Part shown: in pieces, positions 42,651-53,878 of the stretch
Numbering within the stretch: position 1 is the stretch's first letter
How the letters are laid out: each line of letters starts with the position of its first letter
Origin: Paralichthys olivaceus
Taxonomy: Eukaryota; Chordata; Actinopteri; Pleuronectiformes; Paralichthyidae
Assembly (NCBI RefSeq): GCF_024713975.1
Contig: NC_091096.1
Span: 17,704,458-17,768,457 of the forward strand
DNA length: 64,000 nt
Direction of reading: 5' to 3'
Notes under the pieces: model-generated
Told to the model about the DNA's origin: nothing
Seen by the model: only the letters and a program-made list of their open reading frames with translations
Database searches by the model: none
Translations under genes and position numbers: made by a program

Positions 42651-43358
42651 CGTTCACCGAGTAAAACACAGCACACAGAGCTCAGCGGAAACCAAACATG
42701 TGCATCTACATTAAAGCTGAAGTTTCACAGCCCTGGAACCGACTGAGCGCGAATAGTTCAGTTAAGAAACACAAGTCACGAGGCGACGTGTTTGTCTCCG
42801 GGCTGCTTGTGTGTTGGCGCCTCTCTGACCGTAATCTCGCGATATTTGGCGCTACACACATGTTCCCTGCGCTGAGTCTTGAAGGCGAGATGTCCCAGAG
42901 GTTGTACGATCAGTGTGTACAACCAACGCCTTATACAATTACATTACTGTGTTTATATATATTAAGGCTAGAGTTTTTATCATGGTTGATGTAGTGTTAG
43001 GCCTTTTCCACAGCAGGAGGCGACATTTTAACACTGTCAAGGTAAAGCAGCACTTCCTGATCGTCTGAATGTAGGCGCATGATGTTAACCTATAGTGCAA
43101 TGAACACAACCAAAGCAAGTATATACATTTATTTTATTTTTTAATCGTGTGCACACAAGGTATCAACAATTCCTCGGTTTACGATTACTGACCTGGATTA
43201 GTAACACAAAGTAATATACAGTTACTAAGTTAATGTGCAACTAAGAAGACTTTACATCACATCCTCAGGTGTCACACTGAAAAACTATGTCCCTCTGTTT
43301 TCTGCTGTTAAAAGCATGGTGTGCTATTCATGCTCCCTCTGCATTTTTCATCTCATCA
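42651..43358. other. gins4 promoter side, otherwise empty
   Basis: The first 200 bp are moderately CpG-rich and should hold the gins4 promoter. The rest shows no exon or repeat. Confidence 0.45.
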
Positions 43359-43759
43359 GGGGCCTGTTGCACAAAACTAGGATTAAGACATCCAGGATAA
43401 ATGACTGAGTTCAACAGTCATTTATCTAAAATGATTGAAATTAATTAAACAAAAGTTTAAATAATGACAGTGGGTCTAGTTGAATGTGATAACAATGTGT
43501 AGTGGGCAGTGGAATAACTATTGGTTTTTATGTGTGGTGACTGCTGACTGGGATAAGGGATGAGATCAAATAGATCCTGGAATTTAGCCTGGTCTGGAGC
43601 AGGCTGGCTCCACAGAATAAATCTCCATGGTAACTTATGTAATAACATATCCCACTTTCCACTATCCCGCTTTTGTGCAGCCGGATCAGGATAAGTTGAG
43701 CCGGGATAACCAAGATATCCCGGCTTAATCCATTATCCTAGTTTTGTGCAACGGGCCCC
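43359..43759. mobile_element. MITE with GGGGCCxGTTGCACAAAA ends
   Basis: A 401-bp unit bounded by inverted repeats of about 25 bp: left 'ggggcctgttgcacaaaac', right 'ttttgtgcaacgggcccc'. It has no coding frame. End sequence and size suit a non-autonomous PIF/Harbinger-like element, although the target duplication is not clear. The next element starts two bases to its right. Confidence 0.75.
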
Positions 43760-43760
43760 A

Positions 43761-44898
43761 GGGGTCCGTTCCATAAAGCAAGCTCAGAAAAGCGGCGCTC
43801 AATGTGAAACACCTGACTTGAATAAGCCAAACAAATGAGATGAGGTTAAAGCGGTTTCACAAAGGCTGAGCCACGTCCACGCAATCGAACTAATTCAAGA
43901 CAGGTTCAGATAGTCAGAGTAATTCCGTGTGCACGCCATTCAGCTCATGAGGTCGAACAAAGATCAACCGGATACACAATGGCAAAATGTAATACGAAAG
44001 AGCGAGCGGCAATGTTCACTTCCTCATAGCAGGCACTTATGAGGAATTTAAACATATAATAACGAAAAGAGGTAACACATCGGTCTCCTGCAGGCCACAC
44101 TGTATGCGCACATTATGCGCGATAAAGGTCAAATGAGACACGTTTGTCCCCGGTTCCTTTCCTAACATGAAAAGTAAAAATGTTTCATTTTATAATGAAT
44201 GCTTGACCTTACCTACGACTCCATAAAAGGCCTCTTTGGTGGCACGAATTCCCCTGTGGCTGGGGAAAGTTATAAATACATTGCGAAGACTTTTTAAAGC
44301 CAAGTAGACTACGCAGCACTGTTGCTTTGCTAATAATTTTCAGCATCCTCAACTGTGTACAAAAATGTGCCACTGGCAAAAAAGAATCTGTATCTCTCAT
44401 ATAAATGATTCTCTGGAAAAGCCAACGGATCAGCCCTGTCTCCTTAGAGCTCCCGTTGCAGTGCCCTGCGTAGAGCAGCTCCCTCATCCACAACCTCCTC
44501 AATGAGGGGACATGCCATGACTACCAGACACATGGCATGGATAGGGGTTGTTTATATTGGCTGGACCTTAATTAGTTACAACAAAAAGGGAAACACCCCT
44601 AAACACGTCTTCGTTTACTTTTTTAGGCATTTTTTAATCGTAATATTTAATATTTTAAATGTAACCACTACATAACCTTTAAAACAGCGTTTCGTGATGT
44701 ATTTCATTTATTATTTTATTGATGGTGATTAATGAAGTCATATAATATAGTTAATCATATATTTTCTTTCAAGTGTCATGGTTAAGAGGCAACTCAGGCT
44801 AAGTCTGGCGATTAGCCTGGTCCGGACCAGGTTAGTTTGCCAGCATAAGTCACCGTGGTAACTGAGTTTGAATTATGCTGATCTTATTTTATGGAACC
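43761..44898 (-). mobile_element. PIF/Harbinger element with decayed HARBI1-like transposase
   Basis: Ends 'gtccgttccataaagcaag' (left) and 'ttattttatggaaccgc' (right) form an imperfect inverted repeat. Inside, on the minus strand at about 44200-44520, frames interrupted by shifts and stops still read pieces typical of the N-terminus of Harbinger nucleases: LIEEVVDEGAALRRALQRE, NHLYERYRF and ASGTFLYTVEDAENY. The catalytic DDE part is gone. It is a dead copy. Confidence 0.6.
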
Positions 44899-45383
44899 GC
44901 ATCCGCTGGAAAATAAACCAGACTAACGAAATAAACCTGGTTTATTTGGTAATCCTGGTAAACAATAACTTGATTCCTATTGTGCTTTTCAAAGTCATAG
45001 TCATCTTTTTTGTCAATTTCTGCAATACATACACAGACATATTGAGGAAGTGAAATTTCTCAGACTTTTGGTCTCCTCATCAACACAGATTTAAGTAAAA
45101 AACAGTCAACACTGAATAAAAAGACAACTTTTAATATGAGAAAATATGAGAAAAATATTATAAGGAGAAAAGGTATAAAAAGGTATTAATCCAGTGTACT
45201 GACCCTTTAGTACCAACTGCAACCAAATAAAGGCTAACAAATCATTTATAATGACACATATGAAAGTAAAAGATGGACTGAGACTAGGAATTCTTACAAG
45301 ATTACAACCATCGATATAACAACTGATATTAAAACTGAAAATGTGTTCCATACAAAGAAGTAATTAAGTAAAACATGAGTCAG
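44899..45383. other. AT-rich intergenic, nothing recognised
   Basis: No exon, RNA gene or repeat unit could be identified between the Harbinger remnant and the pentanucleotide repeat. Confidence 0.45.
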
Positions 45384-45470
45384 AACAAGACAAGACAAGA
45401 CAAGACAAGACAAGACTCTTTATTCCCACCAGAGTCACTGAAACAGGTTTTATAAAACAGGTAGAATAAG
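45384..45470. repeat. (CAAGA)n microsatellite with adjoining retroelement tail
   Basis: Six to seven CAAGA units lead into 'ctctttattcccaccagagtc', a retroelement-tail-like sequence. On the minus strand this reads GGGAATAAAGAG followed by the TCTTG run, so it supplies an AATAAA that could serve as poly(A) signal for the small minus-strand gene just to the right. Confidence 0.7.
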
Positions 45471-45815
45471 CATCAGGGAGAGCACAGCCAAATCAACAAA
45501 CAAAACAATCTATAATATCAAGTAACCAACCAATTTCAACCAAAAGTAAAGAAAAGAAAATACAGGGATATATACGTATACCTGCCTCCCAAACATAAAC
45601 AGTAGAACAGATTGCAAAAAACAAAAGGGCTTCTCACCCATACAGCTTTACAGGCTTTACAACAAAGGATAATCTGACAATACAGCGATCACAGGACAAC
45701 ACAGATCGGAATGGTTACGGCATAGTAGGCATGGCCAGGTTGGGAGCCAGGAAAAAGGTGAAGTCAAGCTGCTGACTTGAAACTCCACATATTGGCGAAA
45801 ACTGAGAATTTCTTT

Positions 45816-47579
45816 TTATAGAAATAGATAGTAGATGCAGCCGTGGGTTAATATCAACAACCCTGTGAAATGAAGAGGTGCATATTTAACATGGGTGTAT
45901 GAAGCACACTAGAACAAATGTTGATGTCACCTGATTGGCAGCATTTAAAAGAGAAACATTTGAGCCCAGAGAGTGGGAAAATAAATCTTAAATCTTAACT
46001 TAATGCAGACACTGTTGGTGGCAGAGGGAAAGATCTTCCAATGACTGCTGTTGACAGTTGCTTGTTCAGAAGATAAATGAACATTGTGTGTGGTTTACTG
46101 ATGTTCAGAACTTACCAATAACTCCACTAACTATGCTGGCTCTGCCTGCGGGTGTAGGAGGTGTGGGATCTGCAGGACAGAGGTAAAATTCAATATTCAA
46201 CAAAACAGTGAGCAGCTTGATTTAATGTGTGTATCTGAAGGCAAAACTTACCAGTGGGAAAAACACATGAGCTGTTGAGGTCTAGTTGAGAAAACGAGAG
46301 GTTTTACAGTGTTATCAGACGGTGTAGTGTTACTAATGGACACCAGCAAAGATTTATCATTAATGAAAATGACTATCTATTTAGTCTTTAATCCAAAAAT
46401 GTACAGAAATAATATAAATCAAGGGTCTAATTAGGTATCAAGGATGTTTTTCATTGCTTTACAGCGATTTAAAATCAGATACCAGAGAGGGCATCAGTGA
46501 AAATTAGTGTGTTGAATCTTCACACCTGCAATGATGGAATTTCCCAAGAGGAAGTTAATTTTCAAGCAGACTCAGTCAGATTCCTGACATGTACAAGTAC
46601 TCACAAGTGTTAAAGCATTTAAACCCACATTTAAATACGAATAATTGTAAATTACATTTTCAATTTGTCACCAAAAAAAAAAGTGGATGTCTCCATGAGG
46701 GCACCCAGGTAGATTATTCTAGTTATTTTAAACTAAAACTTAAACTTCCTTTATTTATCCTACACGGGGAAATTCTTTTTACACTCATTTTACACTTTTG
46801 TTACACATGCAGTTCAAACCCACAACCCCACACACACAGAGGGCTCAAAGACATGCACATGCACATTTTGGAGAGAGATTTTAGAGTACAGTGAAACTAG
46901 CAGGTCACTAAAACCATGTGGGAGGTTCATGCATTAAAAAAACCTTCAGAGCAGGGATACTCATGACAACACGTCATCTGTGAAATATTTTGTGTGTGGG
47001 TGTGAATCACTATCAATAGTATTACAGTCTGTAAATACAAAGGACTCCAGAGACTAAAGGTAAATACCTTTGCATTTTTTCGTCTCAATATAACCTTCAT
47101 TGCCTTCAAATTCACATAAAGCTCCTGAAGTGGTGGAGACGAATGCCTGGCCATGGTGCTGGCAGACAAAATTGGGTGGTGGGGGGCCTGCACACTGTGG
47201 GAGGTGATGACCACTATGATCAATACTGAAGAGCTTCTTGTCTTGGCAAAACACCACAGTCACCTGAGCAGCACAGCCTGGAGCGTCGCAGTAAAACAGC
47301 TGTTCAGATCTCTTTCCACCTGCAACACGTGTGACATTTTATGTTTTTGTTTGTTTGTTCTTAAATCACAAAAGTGATGCAAACATGAGAAGATGTACCC
47401 TGACCTGCTGCAACTGAGAAGCACTGCACAAGTCCAGGAGCAAAGTGAAACAGCAGACAGATGAGGGTCTGAACGATGAAGGCTGGATCTGTCAACACAA
47501 AAGTGCAAACCTAGTTGAAGGCTCTCTGGTTGTGGTCTTCAAACCCAGTTTAATGTGTTGTCAGAAACCTACTGTTCAT
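45816..47579 (-). CDS. unrecognised 157-aa Cys-rich protein, predicted secreted and GPI-anchored
   Basis: I do not recognise this family. Six exons are inferred: 47573-47579, 47405-47488, 47068-47319, 46252-46281, 46116-46169, 45816-45862. All introns have GT-AG ends and every junction is phase 1, so internal exons can be skipped without frame change, as in many extracellular receptor genes. The product starts MNNPAFIVQTLICLLF, a signal peptide ending near residue 25-30. The ectodomain has eight cysteines (41, 46, 55, 73, 83, 99, 113, 120) with LFYCDAPGCAAQVTVVFC and PPPPNFVCQHHGQAF. One N-glycosylation sequon lies at N117. A Pro/Thr stalk (124-134) follows, then a hydrophobic end (137-157, finishing CIYYLFL) with no basic cytoplasmic residues, the layout of a GPI signal. 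The first exon carries seven coding bases, and the last exon rests on a single acceptor (TTTCACAG). Confidence 0.55.
46736..46830. repeat. retroelement tail fragment
   Basis: The sequence 'ctttatttatcctacacgggg' followed by 'aaattctttttacac' resembles the dispersed teleost tail also present at 1796-1880. It lies in the intron between exons 3 and 4 of the small 157-aa gene. Confidence 0.4.
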
Positions 47580-48437
47580 GTTGGAGGTCAGTGTAGTGAA
47601 GTCTTTCAGAATCACAAAACCCAGTCCTGCTGCTCACTGTGACATATGCTTACTGTATACTTCCTGTTGGAGATAAAGTCAACGCATTATTTTAAAAGCC
47701 TCAACAATCCACAGGTCTGGCTCATCAAGTATTCTGAATGCTCAATGAGTGGTTCAAAAAAGGCTCTGCTCATAGGTTAAACAGAACCTGAAATGCAAAT
47801 TAATTCAGTCACTGCATTGAACAGAACCAATCAAAATCAACAATACATGATAAACAGTTGGATGCTTTACATTTTGAGGACAAATCCTTTACAGTTGCAT
47901 AAATTAAGCAGACAGATAACCCTTGTCCGTACACTTGTGCCCTGACCTCATAGAAGCAATTGCCATCAGTCTTATGCACAGCAGATCTGTTGGCAGCAGT
48001 TTCACTATAACTCCTCAACATCGCTGGAGGACGTGGGAAGGGAGTTTCTCTGTCTTACAGGTGTGATTCATAAAGAAAGCAAGGGGAATTAACCTTTGCG
48101 GGGTCTTGATGAAAAGTACACAATACACAATCTGAACACAAATTCAAGGGGGAGAGGGAGATTTTTGTCACAGCTCACTGCGGTTATCAAAGTGGTTAAA
48201 ATAAAAGCACCTCGCAGAGATTTAGCAGTTGAAGAATCGACCGACATTACTAACAATGCCAAGCTTTATGTCATATTTTACCACTCAGAATCAGCTTTAC
48301 ACATACAAGGAATTTGCTGTGGTGTGTTTGTGCAATTATGATAGAAAATAGATAAAATAGATAACAAAAATGTAATATTAAAAAAAACTATAAGCAAAAT
48401 AAAAAATACTTAAGTGGGAGGGATTGTGCAAAATGTA
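47580..48437. other. upstream side of the 157-aa gene and retroelement tail fragment
   Basis: Immediately upstream of the start codon the context CCAACATGA is a fair Kozak match. Acceptor-like sites (TTATCTCCAACAG, ATATGTCACAG) lie 50-90 bp upstream, so the 5'UTR may begin in another exon. A degraded LINE-tail fragment (cagaatcagctttacacata) is at about 48287-48350. Confidence 0.4.
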
Positions 48438-48773
48438 CACTGTAACGAATTGCTGTATATTTACGGTGGATTTACAACAGTATCCTACTGTATTTAATAA
48501 TAATTGTAAAATACTGTTAAATATGCATCCCTCACATGTAAATTAACAGTTAATGCTCAGTTAACTGACAGTTACAGTTAAACTACAGTTACAATTACAG
48601 TTAAACTGTAATTTAACAGCATAAAACAGTATTTTCTGTCAAGCAGTGGAAACATCCCTTCTTAAGTCCAGTCATTATCCATCAGTATCTTACTGATGAT
48701 TGCAGTCTTATGTTTCTATTTTCATGATAGCACTTCTTTACTGATCAAACTCCTCAAACTCCTCATTTTTGAG

Positions 48774-50047
48774 TGACAATATACTAACTGACTATTCCCG
48801 AACTCGACTTTGGAGAGCACAGCTCCGTCATATCATTCCAGAAGTCCAAGTGGAGTTCATCAGAGCAGGTAAAGTAAAGTTATCTCCTGAAATTGGTAGT
48901 GTCCAGTGTTGCTTTGCCTGTATGATTATTGAACTGTTGACATTTCAGATGTTTTATTAGGTCTGTTTCATTAGTTCAGGTTGCCTGGTTAAGTGAAAGC
49001 TAGCTCTGTAGCTAGCTTGAGCTCAATTAGCTGTAGGTGTTGCTGACCTTCATAAAGTTTTTTTTATTGTAAAATGTATGTCATTAAGATCTCAGAGATG
49101 TTACGTTATTAAAGTTAATCACCAATTTTGTGAAGATATAACTAACTTGTGTTAACTTGTGCTTTTATAGAGCTGACTGTGCAAACACAAACAGGAAGGG
49201 ACGGAGGATTTTCCAAAGGGAGTGAGTTAGGACCTACAGTCTCTCACCAAGTGGAGAAGTAAGGTGTGTCAGTGTGTTCCTGCCAGGAGCAACATTCAAA
49301 ACATCACAAACGTTTTATTATGTACTCCATTGTTGTAATGTCTGTCTCAGTGAAATTGAAGAAGGAAATAAATCAGCTTCCTTAACTTTGCTTAATCATT
49401 TCATCATATAGGCAAGTCTGCACATGCACAAACTGCATGATATTGTCATATTAGCCAAGTATTGCTGTGTTATGCGAACATACAGTAGCCTACTTTGTGT
49501 TTCTTAAATGCCAGAAGTTATTTTTTTATCACACTAAAGCTGAAAACACATTTTTGTTGTCAAAGACAGACATTTAACTAAAGCAATATATATATATATA
49601 TATGACAAAGATGTCAGATGTCTGATATCTTGCCTCTCTCTCTCTCTATCTGGTCTTTAACCATTTTCTGCAAGAAGTTGTGTTGCTAATTTTATTTTAT
49701 TTTATTTTATTTCTTTTTTTACAGGCACTTGTCATTGGTGACTGAGGAGACCAGCCAAATGCTGCTGTCAAGTACTCACTCTTTCTTTCTCCCCCTTTTC
49801 TTTCTCCACTCCCTCTGTTATAGTTCACATGCAAAAGACTTGTTTTCAAGCTAGACTGTTCAGTTACACTGTTCTAGATGGTACTTTAATGCAGTGTTAC
49901 ACTGTTCTAGATGGTACTTTAATGCAGTGTTACACTGTTCTAGATGGTACTTTAATGCAGTGTTACACTGTTCTAGATGGTACTTTAATGCAGTGTTACA
50001 CTGTTCTAGATGGTATTTTAATTCAGCGTCTGAGGTTATGCTCTTGA
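48774..50047 (+). CDS. unrecognised spliced reading frame with 11-residue repeats
   Basis: Four segments join in frame: 48774-48868, 49171-49258, 49725-49771 and 49824-50047, the last ending in a stop. Borders are GCAG|GTAAAG, TTTTATAG|, GAA|GTAAGG, TTTTTTTACAG|, TCAA|GTACTC and CTGTTATAG|; the third intron is only 52 bp and its donor is weak. The predicted product reads TDYSRTRLWRAQLRHIIPEV, then QTQTGRDGGFSKGSELGPTV, then HLSLVTEETSQMLLS. The final part is five 11-residue repeats (YTVLDGTLMQC) from a 33-bp minisatellite. No start codon is seen in the first segment, so an upstream exon is needed. I cannot assign a family. It lies inside the 3.2-kb inverted-repeat element and could be a captured or decaying gene. 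Confidence 0.3.
49863..50027. repeat. 33-bp minisatellite, five copies
   Basis: Five head-to-tail units of 'gttacactgttctagatggt' plus 13 bases. The first four are almost identical and the fifth has two or three substitutions. Unit length is divisible by three and both strands stay open across all copies. Near-identity points to recent expansion. Confidence 0.97.
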
Positions 50048-51524
50048 GTTCAGTAAAGTCTGTCACTAATGATTGAATTGGAGACAGTTTCTTCCAAATA
50101 TGGTAATGCAATACCTTGTCATTATTGTAATACAAATGTTCTCAATGTTACTAATCTTACAAAGTCTGCTGTACTAATGAGCATTTTGTAATAAACTACA
50201 GCAATGTTATGGAATGTACATTCTCTTGTGTTCTATACCAGGGTTCTCAAACTTATTACTTAAAGGTCTGCATCTGATTTTATACAAGGTCAGAGGTGAG
50301 GAATGATTGGCAAAAAAAACTAAATGTAATCACTTCAGTTATGATTATGTCTTCATTGAGCCAGCATGCATAGAAACCCTATGTTAGATAGAAACTGAGG
50401 CAGACACAGCTCAGACAGTTTGGTAGAAGTTATTAAGTGAAATAAGTTATTAAGTGAAATTAAATATCAGCTGAATAAGATTAAAGTGAGAGCTCTGTAC
50501 TATCGGTTCTGGGAAACGGTGTTAAAGTTAGTGCTCTGCTCTGTGAGTTCTGGTTCTTAAAAAAACAGAAAGAGTAAGCACCTCTTGTACTGTCCACTCT
50601 TTGCTACTCTCCTCCTATGTATCCTCCGCTAGCTTAACCTGCTACTTTTCTTTATTTGAGCACAGACAGATGAACAGTGATGAATGCATGTTGTTGCTGA
50701 ATGTGTTTCTGATCCGCTCTAAGCACTAGAAGGCTAGACATTATTAAAATACAAGGAAAGTCAAGCTTTGTGTTTATTGTAGGACTTCTGGATGTTGACT
50801 GGCTGTCGGGATGAATGTGGTAGCCTAGGGCTGGGTATTTAAAAGGCCCTGCATACTTTGGTTTTAAATGGGTGAGGATTTATAATGTGCAAAAATAGCA
50901 GATTTTATAACACACTGGCATCTACTGTAAAATTACTGTAGCTGATGTTCATAATTTATCATTGATTATGTAATTATTGTCATTTGGTACACGTTTCAGG
51001 TGTTTTTGTTGTTTGAGAGGGCTGTCAACCTTTATTTTAAAAGTATGACTTTTATTTTGACATGCTGTGTTCGCTGCGCTGCTCCGGAGAGTGAGAAGTA
51101 AACCTACGAAGGTGAAGACGTGCTTTAGCTAATACAGTAAAATTAAGAACCAGTCTAACGAGGTAACGAGGTAATTAATGTGTTTGTCTGTATTTTACTT
51201 TGCACGTGTTTCATTTTGATGTTGTAATGCTATCGCTAACACTTTGTGTATATGTATGTTATAGTTTTCACGGTGGATTCGGAGGAAGCTTCAAATAAAT
51301 CAGTACCAAGAAAGCCACTTGTGTTGTCCGTGCCTTGAGGGAATTACAATTACCATAACCCACAGTTCTCCTACTGTCATGTACTGTAATCCAAAATACT
51401 GAAATATACTGTTAAATAAATGACACTATATGCGCTGTAAAATTACTAAAACACAGTTATCCTACCATCATGTACTGTAATCCAAAATACGGTAATATAC
51501 TGTTAAAATAAATAACGGTAGTTG
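50028..51524. other. interior of the 3.2-kb element, nothing coding recognised
   Basis: AT-rich sequence with scattered 'actgtaaaatactgt' motifs, densest after 51340. A short GC-richer patch at 51060-51125 (ctgcgctgctccggagagtg) is the only change in composition. No reading frame or splice pattern was supported. Confidence 0.45.
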
Positions 51525-51589
51525 CACTGTAAAATAACAGTAAAATACTGGCGTCCCTGCTGCCAGTATTTTACTGTTATTTTACAGTG
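51525..51589. repeat. perfect 28-bp inverted repeat with 9-bp loop
   Basis: Arms 51525-51552 and 51562-51589 are exact reverse complements (cactgtaaaataacagtaaa... against ...tttactgttattttacagtg) around the loop gtccctgct. It forms the right subterminal part of the 3.2-kb element and would fold into a strong hairpin as DNA or RNA. Confidence 0.95.
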
Positions 51590-51604
51590 AAATTCTTTAC
51601 AGTG

Positions 51605-52924
51605 TACAGTTACTGTTATTTGTAAAGTCTCAAGTGTCACAGGCAAGGACATCAGTGCAGTTCATAAAGAGAAGTATGACGAAGGATTTCTGTGAGGACA
51701 TCTAATCACAGCACCTAACACACACCAGAGAATGTTACATCTTTATGGATAAAATAAATGCAAATTCTACTACAAAATGTTTATTGCACTTTGTTTCATG
51801 TTTGTCCAGAAAAGGCTTTCTTTTTTTGCCAGTTTGTGTTAGAATGATTTTGTATACTTACAAAGCATCTTTGTGCCATAAAAATGTTAATTAAACTGAG
51901 TAAGTCTGGTAAAAAGCATGAGCCCTTATTTATACACAATTATTCAGGGTTGATTTCTGGACTTCATGCAATTTTAGTCGAAGACCACTGGTTCAAGGCA
52001 ACGGGTTCCACGCAATCTTAAAGGTAAGTTCAGCCTCACGATTCGATTACAGTTCAGCTGTCAACAATTGAAATGCATCTCGATCCTTTTTAATGTATCA
52101 CATCCACAACTTCCTATATTACTGCACATGGTTGCTTTTTCATCAGTTAATACAGTCAGACAAATATGGCCTTTTTATTTAGAGAGTGCATTAAAGACTG
52201 TTACTGTTTGTACAAGTGGGCTGTAATTTACGGGGCCTTCCGACTGAAGGCCTGTGATGCAGCCTACAGGCCTCAACCAGAGGTGGAAGAAGACCTGATA
52301 TTTAAATGTGTTATTAAGTCTGTATATTTGTCAGATAGTGAACACACAAAAAGGGCAGGGCGTGTCTGTGCGTATACGTGCCAGCAAAGGAGGGAGATCA
52401 CTGACTTTCAATTTGGATGATGATATCCTTGTTAAAATATATTGATCCCGGGCAGTGTTGTGCACATATAAAAACATAGTACATATTTTTTGTGAACGCT
52501 GAACGGAAATAATCGGTTTACATATGATTAACGCCTCTCGCCGCTTTTTCTTAGACATCATGTTACAGGCCATCATGTGAAATTAGGGAGCACTGTTTCC
52601 CCCTCACTGGAAATTTGAGGAGCGCAAGCAGAACATTTACGGACACAACTTATATCGTAATGCAACGCAATGATTCACATTTCCCCCCGTCAATAGACAA
52701 CTTACAGAAATGACAATGTTTAAATCACCCCAATAAAAACTGAACAAATCAACGTGGACTAATTCATGAATGAAAGCTTGGACTGATGAATGAACCGGCG
52801 CATGACTGTACAAGGCAGTTACAGGCAGCGGTACTAATACTTTCACTGGAAGAAAACCAGTGAGCAGGTTAGCTTCACGCAGTGTGGTTCCATAATAACG
52901 AGTCCAAAACATAACTAGACCTAC
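51605..52924. other. intergenic, nothing recognised
   Basis: No family resemblance was found in either strand. Open frames at 52166-52420 and 52637-52912 lack splice or family support. Confidence 0.4.
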
Positions 52925-53090
52925 CGTTCAGCTGCTGGTCGAAGCTCTGCTGCTCCTCGAAAGAACCATTTCACTCAGTTTCCACCTCGCTGCAGAAGAC
53001 CCACCCACTGATAGTCACAGGCAGCGAACCCTCCGCTTCCTTCCTGTCGTGCAGACGATGAGCCGACGTGAGGGAAATACAGCAACTATC
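52925..53090 (-). promoter_or_regulatory. possible first exon and promoter of a minus-strand gene
   Basis: A minus-strand donor (AGCTGAACG|GTAGGTCTAG) at 52925 ends a GC-richer stretch, with ETS-like GGAAG boxes around 53036-53050. The stretch has no long coding frame. If real it could be a non-coding first exon of the 157-aa gene whose coding exons start at 47579, which would place the 3.2-kb element in its first intron. No second line of evidence is available. Confidence 0.2.
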
Positions 53091-53410
53091 CTGGAACTAC
53101 CATCGACAATATTTTGAATTATTGGCGGGTTTCAGTTACTTTGTATTGACTTTATTATGTGTCTGTATTCTGCCTGATCCTGAACAGCTGTCTGAAGGTT
53201 TCTGAGAAGGTACCGAGGCTGATCTAAAACATGTAAATCATATAGACATACGATATATATTTTTAACAATAACAAGAATATCAAACTACATTTATTCCAG
53301 GCGGCAGATTGTGTGTTTGCTGCCAGCAGCCATGTCACTGCTACTTGGTTCCCACCATCTTTATTAAATCTCACGTTACACCTGAGGATTTTTCTTTAAT
53401 GATTCATCCA

Positions 53411-53878
53411 TAATGAGGAAGACCAGATCTGACAGGATGAGAGGCTGCAGCAGTTATTGGACAGTCATCATTAAGTGCTGGCACGTGCACACTATAGACA
53501 TCAGAAGTGCCCTTTTCTTTTTTTTAATAAATGAAAAGCATTCTTCTGTTTGCGCACAGTTTCCCTGTCTACAAAAATGCTGATTGCATAAAACAGATTA
53601 TTATCAGGTCGGGAGATTGGACTTCGTCTCTACCCTCCCTCCACGTCTCCTGCACAGTGCTGCTGAGCACTACAGCTGTGGACATGTCTCCAGATAGACA
53701 CCACACATGTCTCCAGATAGACACCACACGTCTCCAGATAGACACCACACAATGTGGTGTTTAAATGTCAATTACACAAAGTTAAATTGTTATAATCAGC
53801 CATAACACCAATGGGAGTTTGAAGAGGCCATGCACATTTTCAATAAAGTGACTTCAATGGCTATGGATGTCTATTTAA
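53411..53878. repeat. long direct repeat, copy A
   Basis: About 470 bp from 'taatgaggaagaccagatct' to 'gtgacttcaatggctatgg' recur in the same orientation about 2.4 kb to the right, with few differences (for example a 22-bp shorter tandem in copy B). No coding frame is shared beyond chance. Confidence 0.9.
53680..53757. repeat. short tandem of 'tctccagatagacaccacac'
   Basis: Three units of 20-24 bp (catgtctccagatagacaccaca) within copy A of the long direct repeat. Copy B has two units (56093-56140) and a further single unit is at 56664-56690. Confidence 0.9.

Larger units (their letters stand above)
48438..51604. mobile_element. 3.2-kb element with CACTGTAAxGAATT inverted ends
   Basis: The left end reads 'tacactgtaacgaattgctg' and the right end 'aaattctttacagtgta', giving a terminal inverted repeat of about 16 bp with one mismatch; TA flanks both sides. 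Both subterminal regions are crowded with short direct and inverted copies of 'tactgtaaaatactgt'. The right end also has a perfect hairpin at 51525-51589. No transposase is recognised. Four exon-like segments on the plus strand lie in its left half. It may be a non-autonomous DNA transposon that captured host sequence, or two related MITEs flanking a host segment. Confidence 0.55.

Noticed and set aside
45106-45351. Hydrophobic minus-strand open frame as a possible membrane exon of the 157-aa gene
   Set aside because: No acceptor gives the required phase 1 entry, while the acceptor at 45863 gives a complete ending.
49860-50135. Minus-strand open frame through the 33-bp minisatellite (YHLEQCNTALK repeats)
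   Set aside because: Any repeat with a unit divisible by three stays open on several frames; only the plus strand has matching splice junctions.
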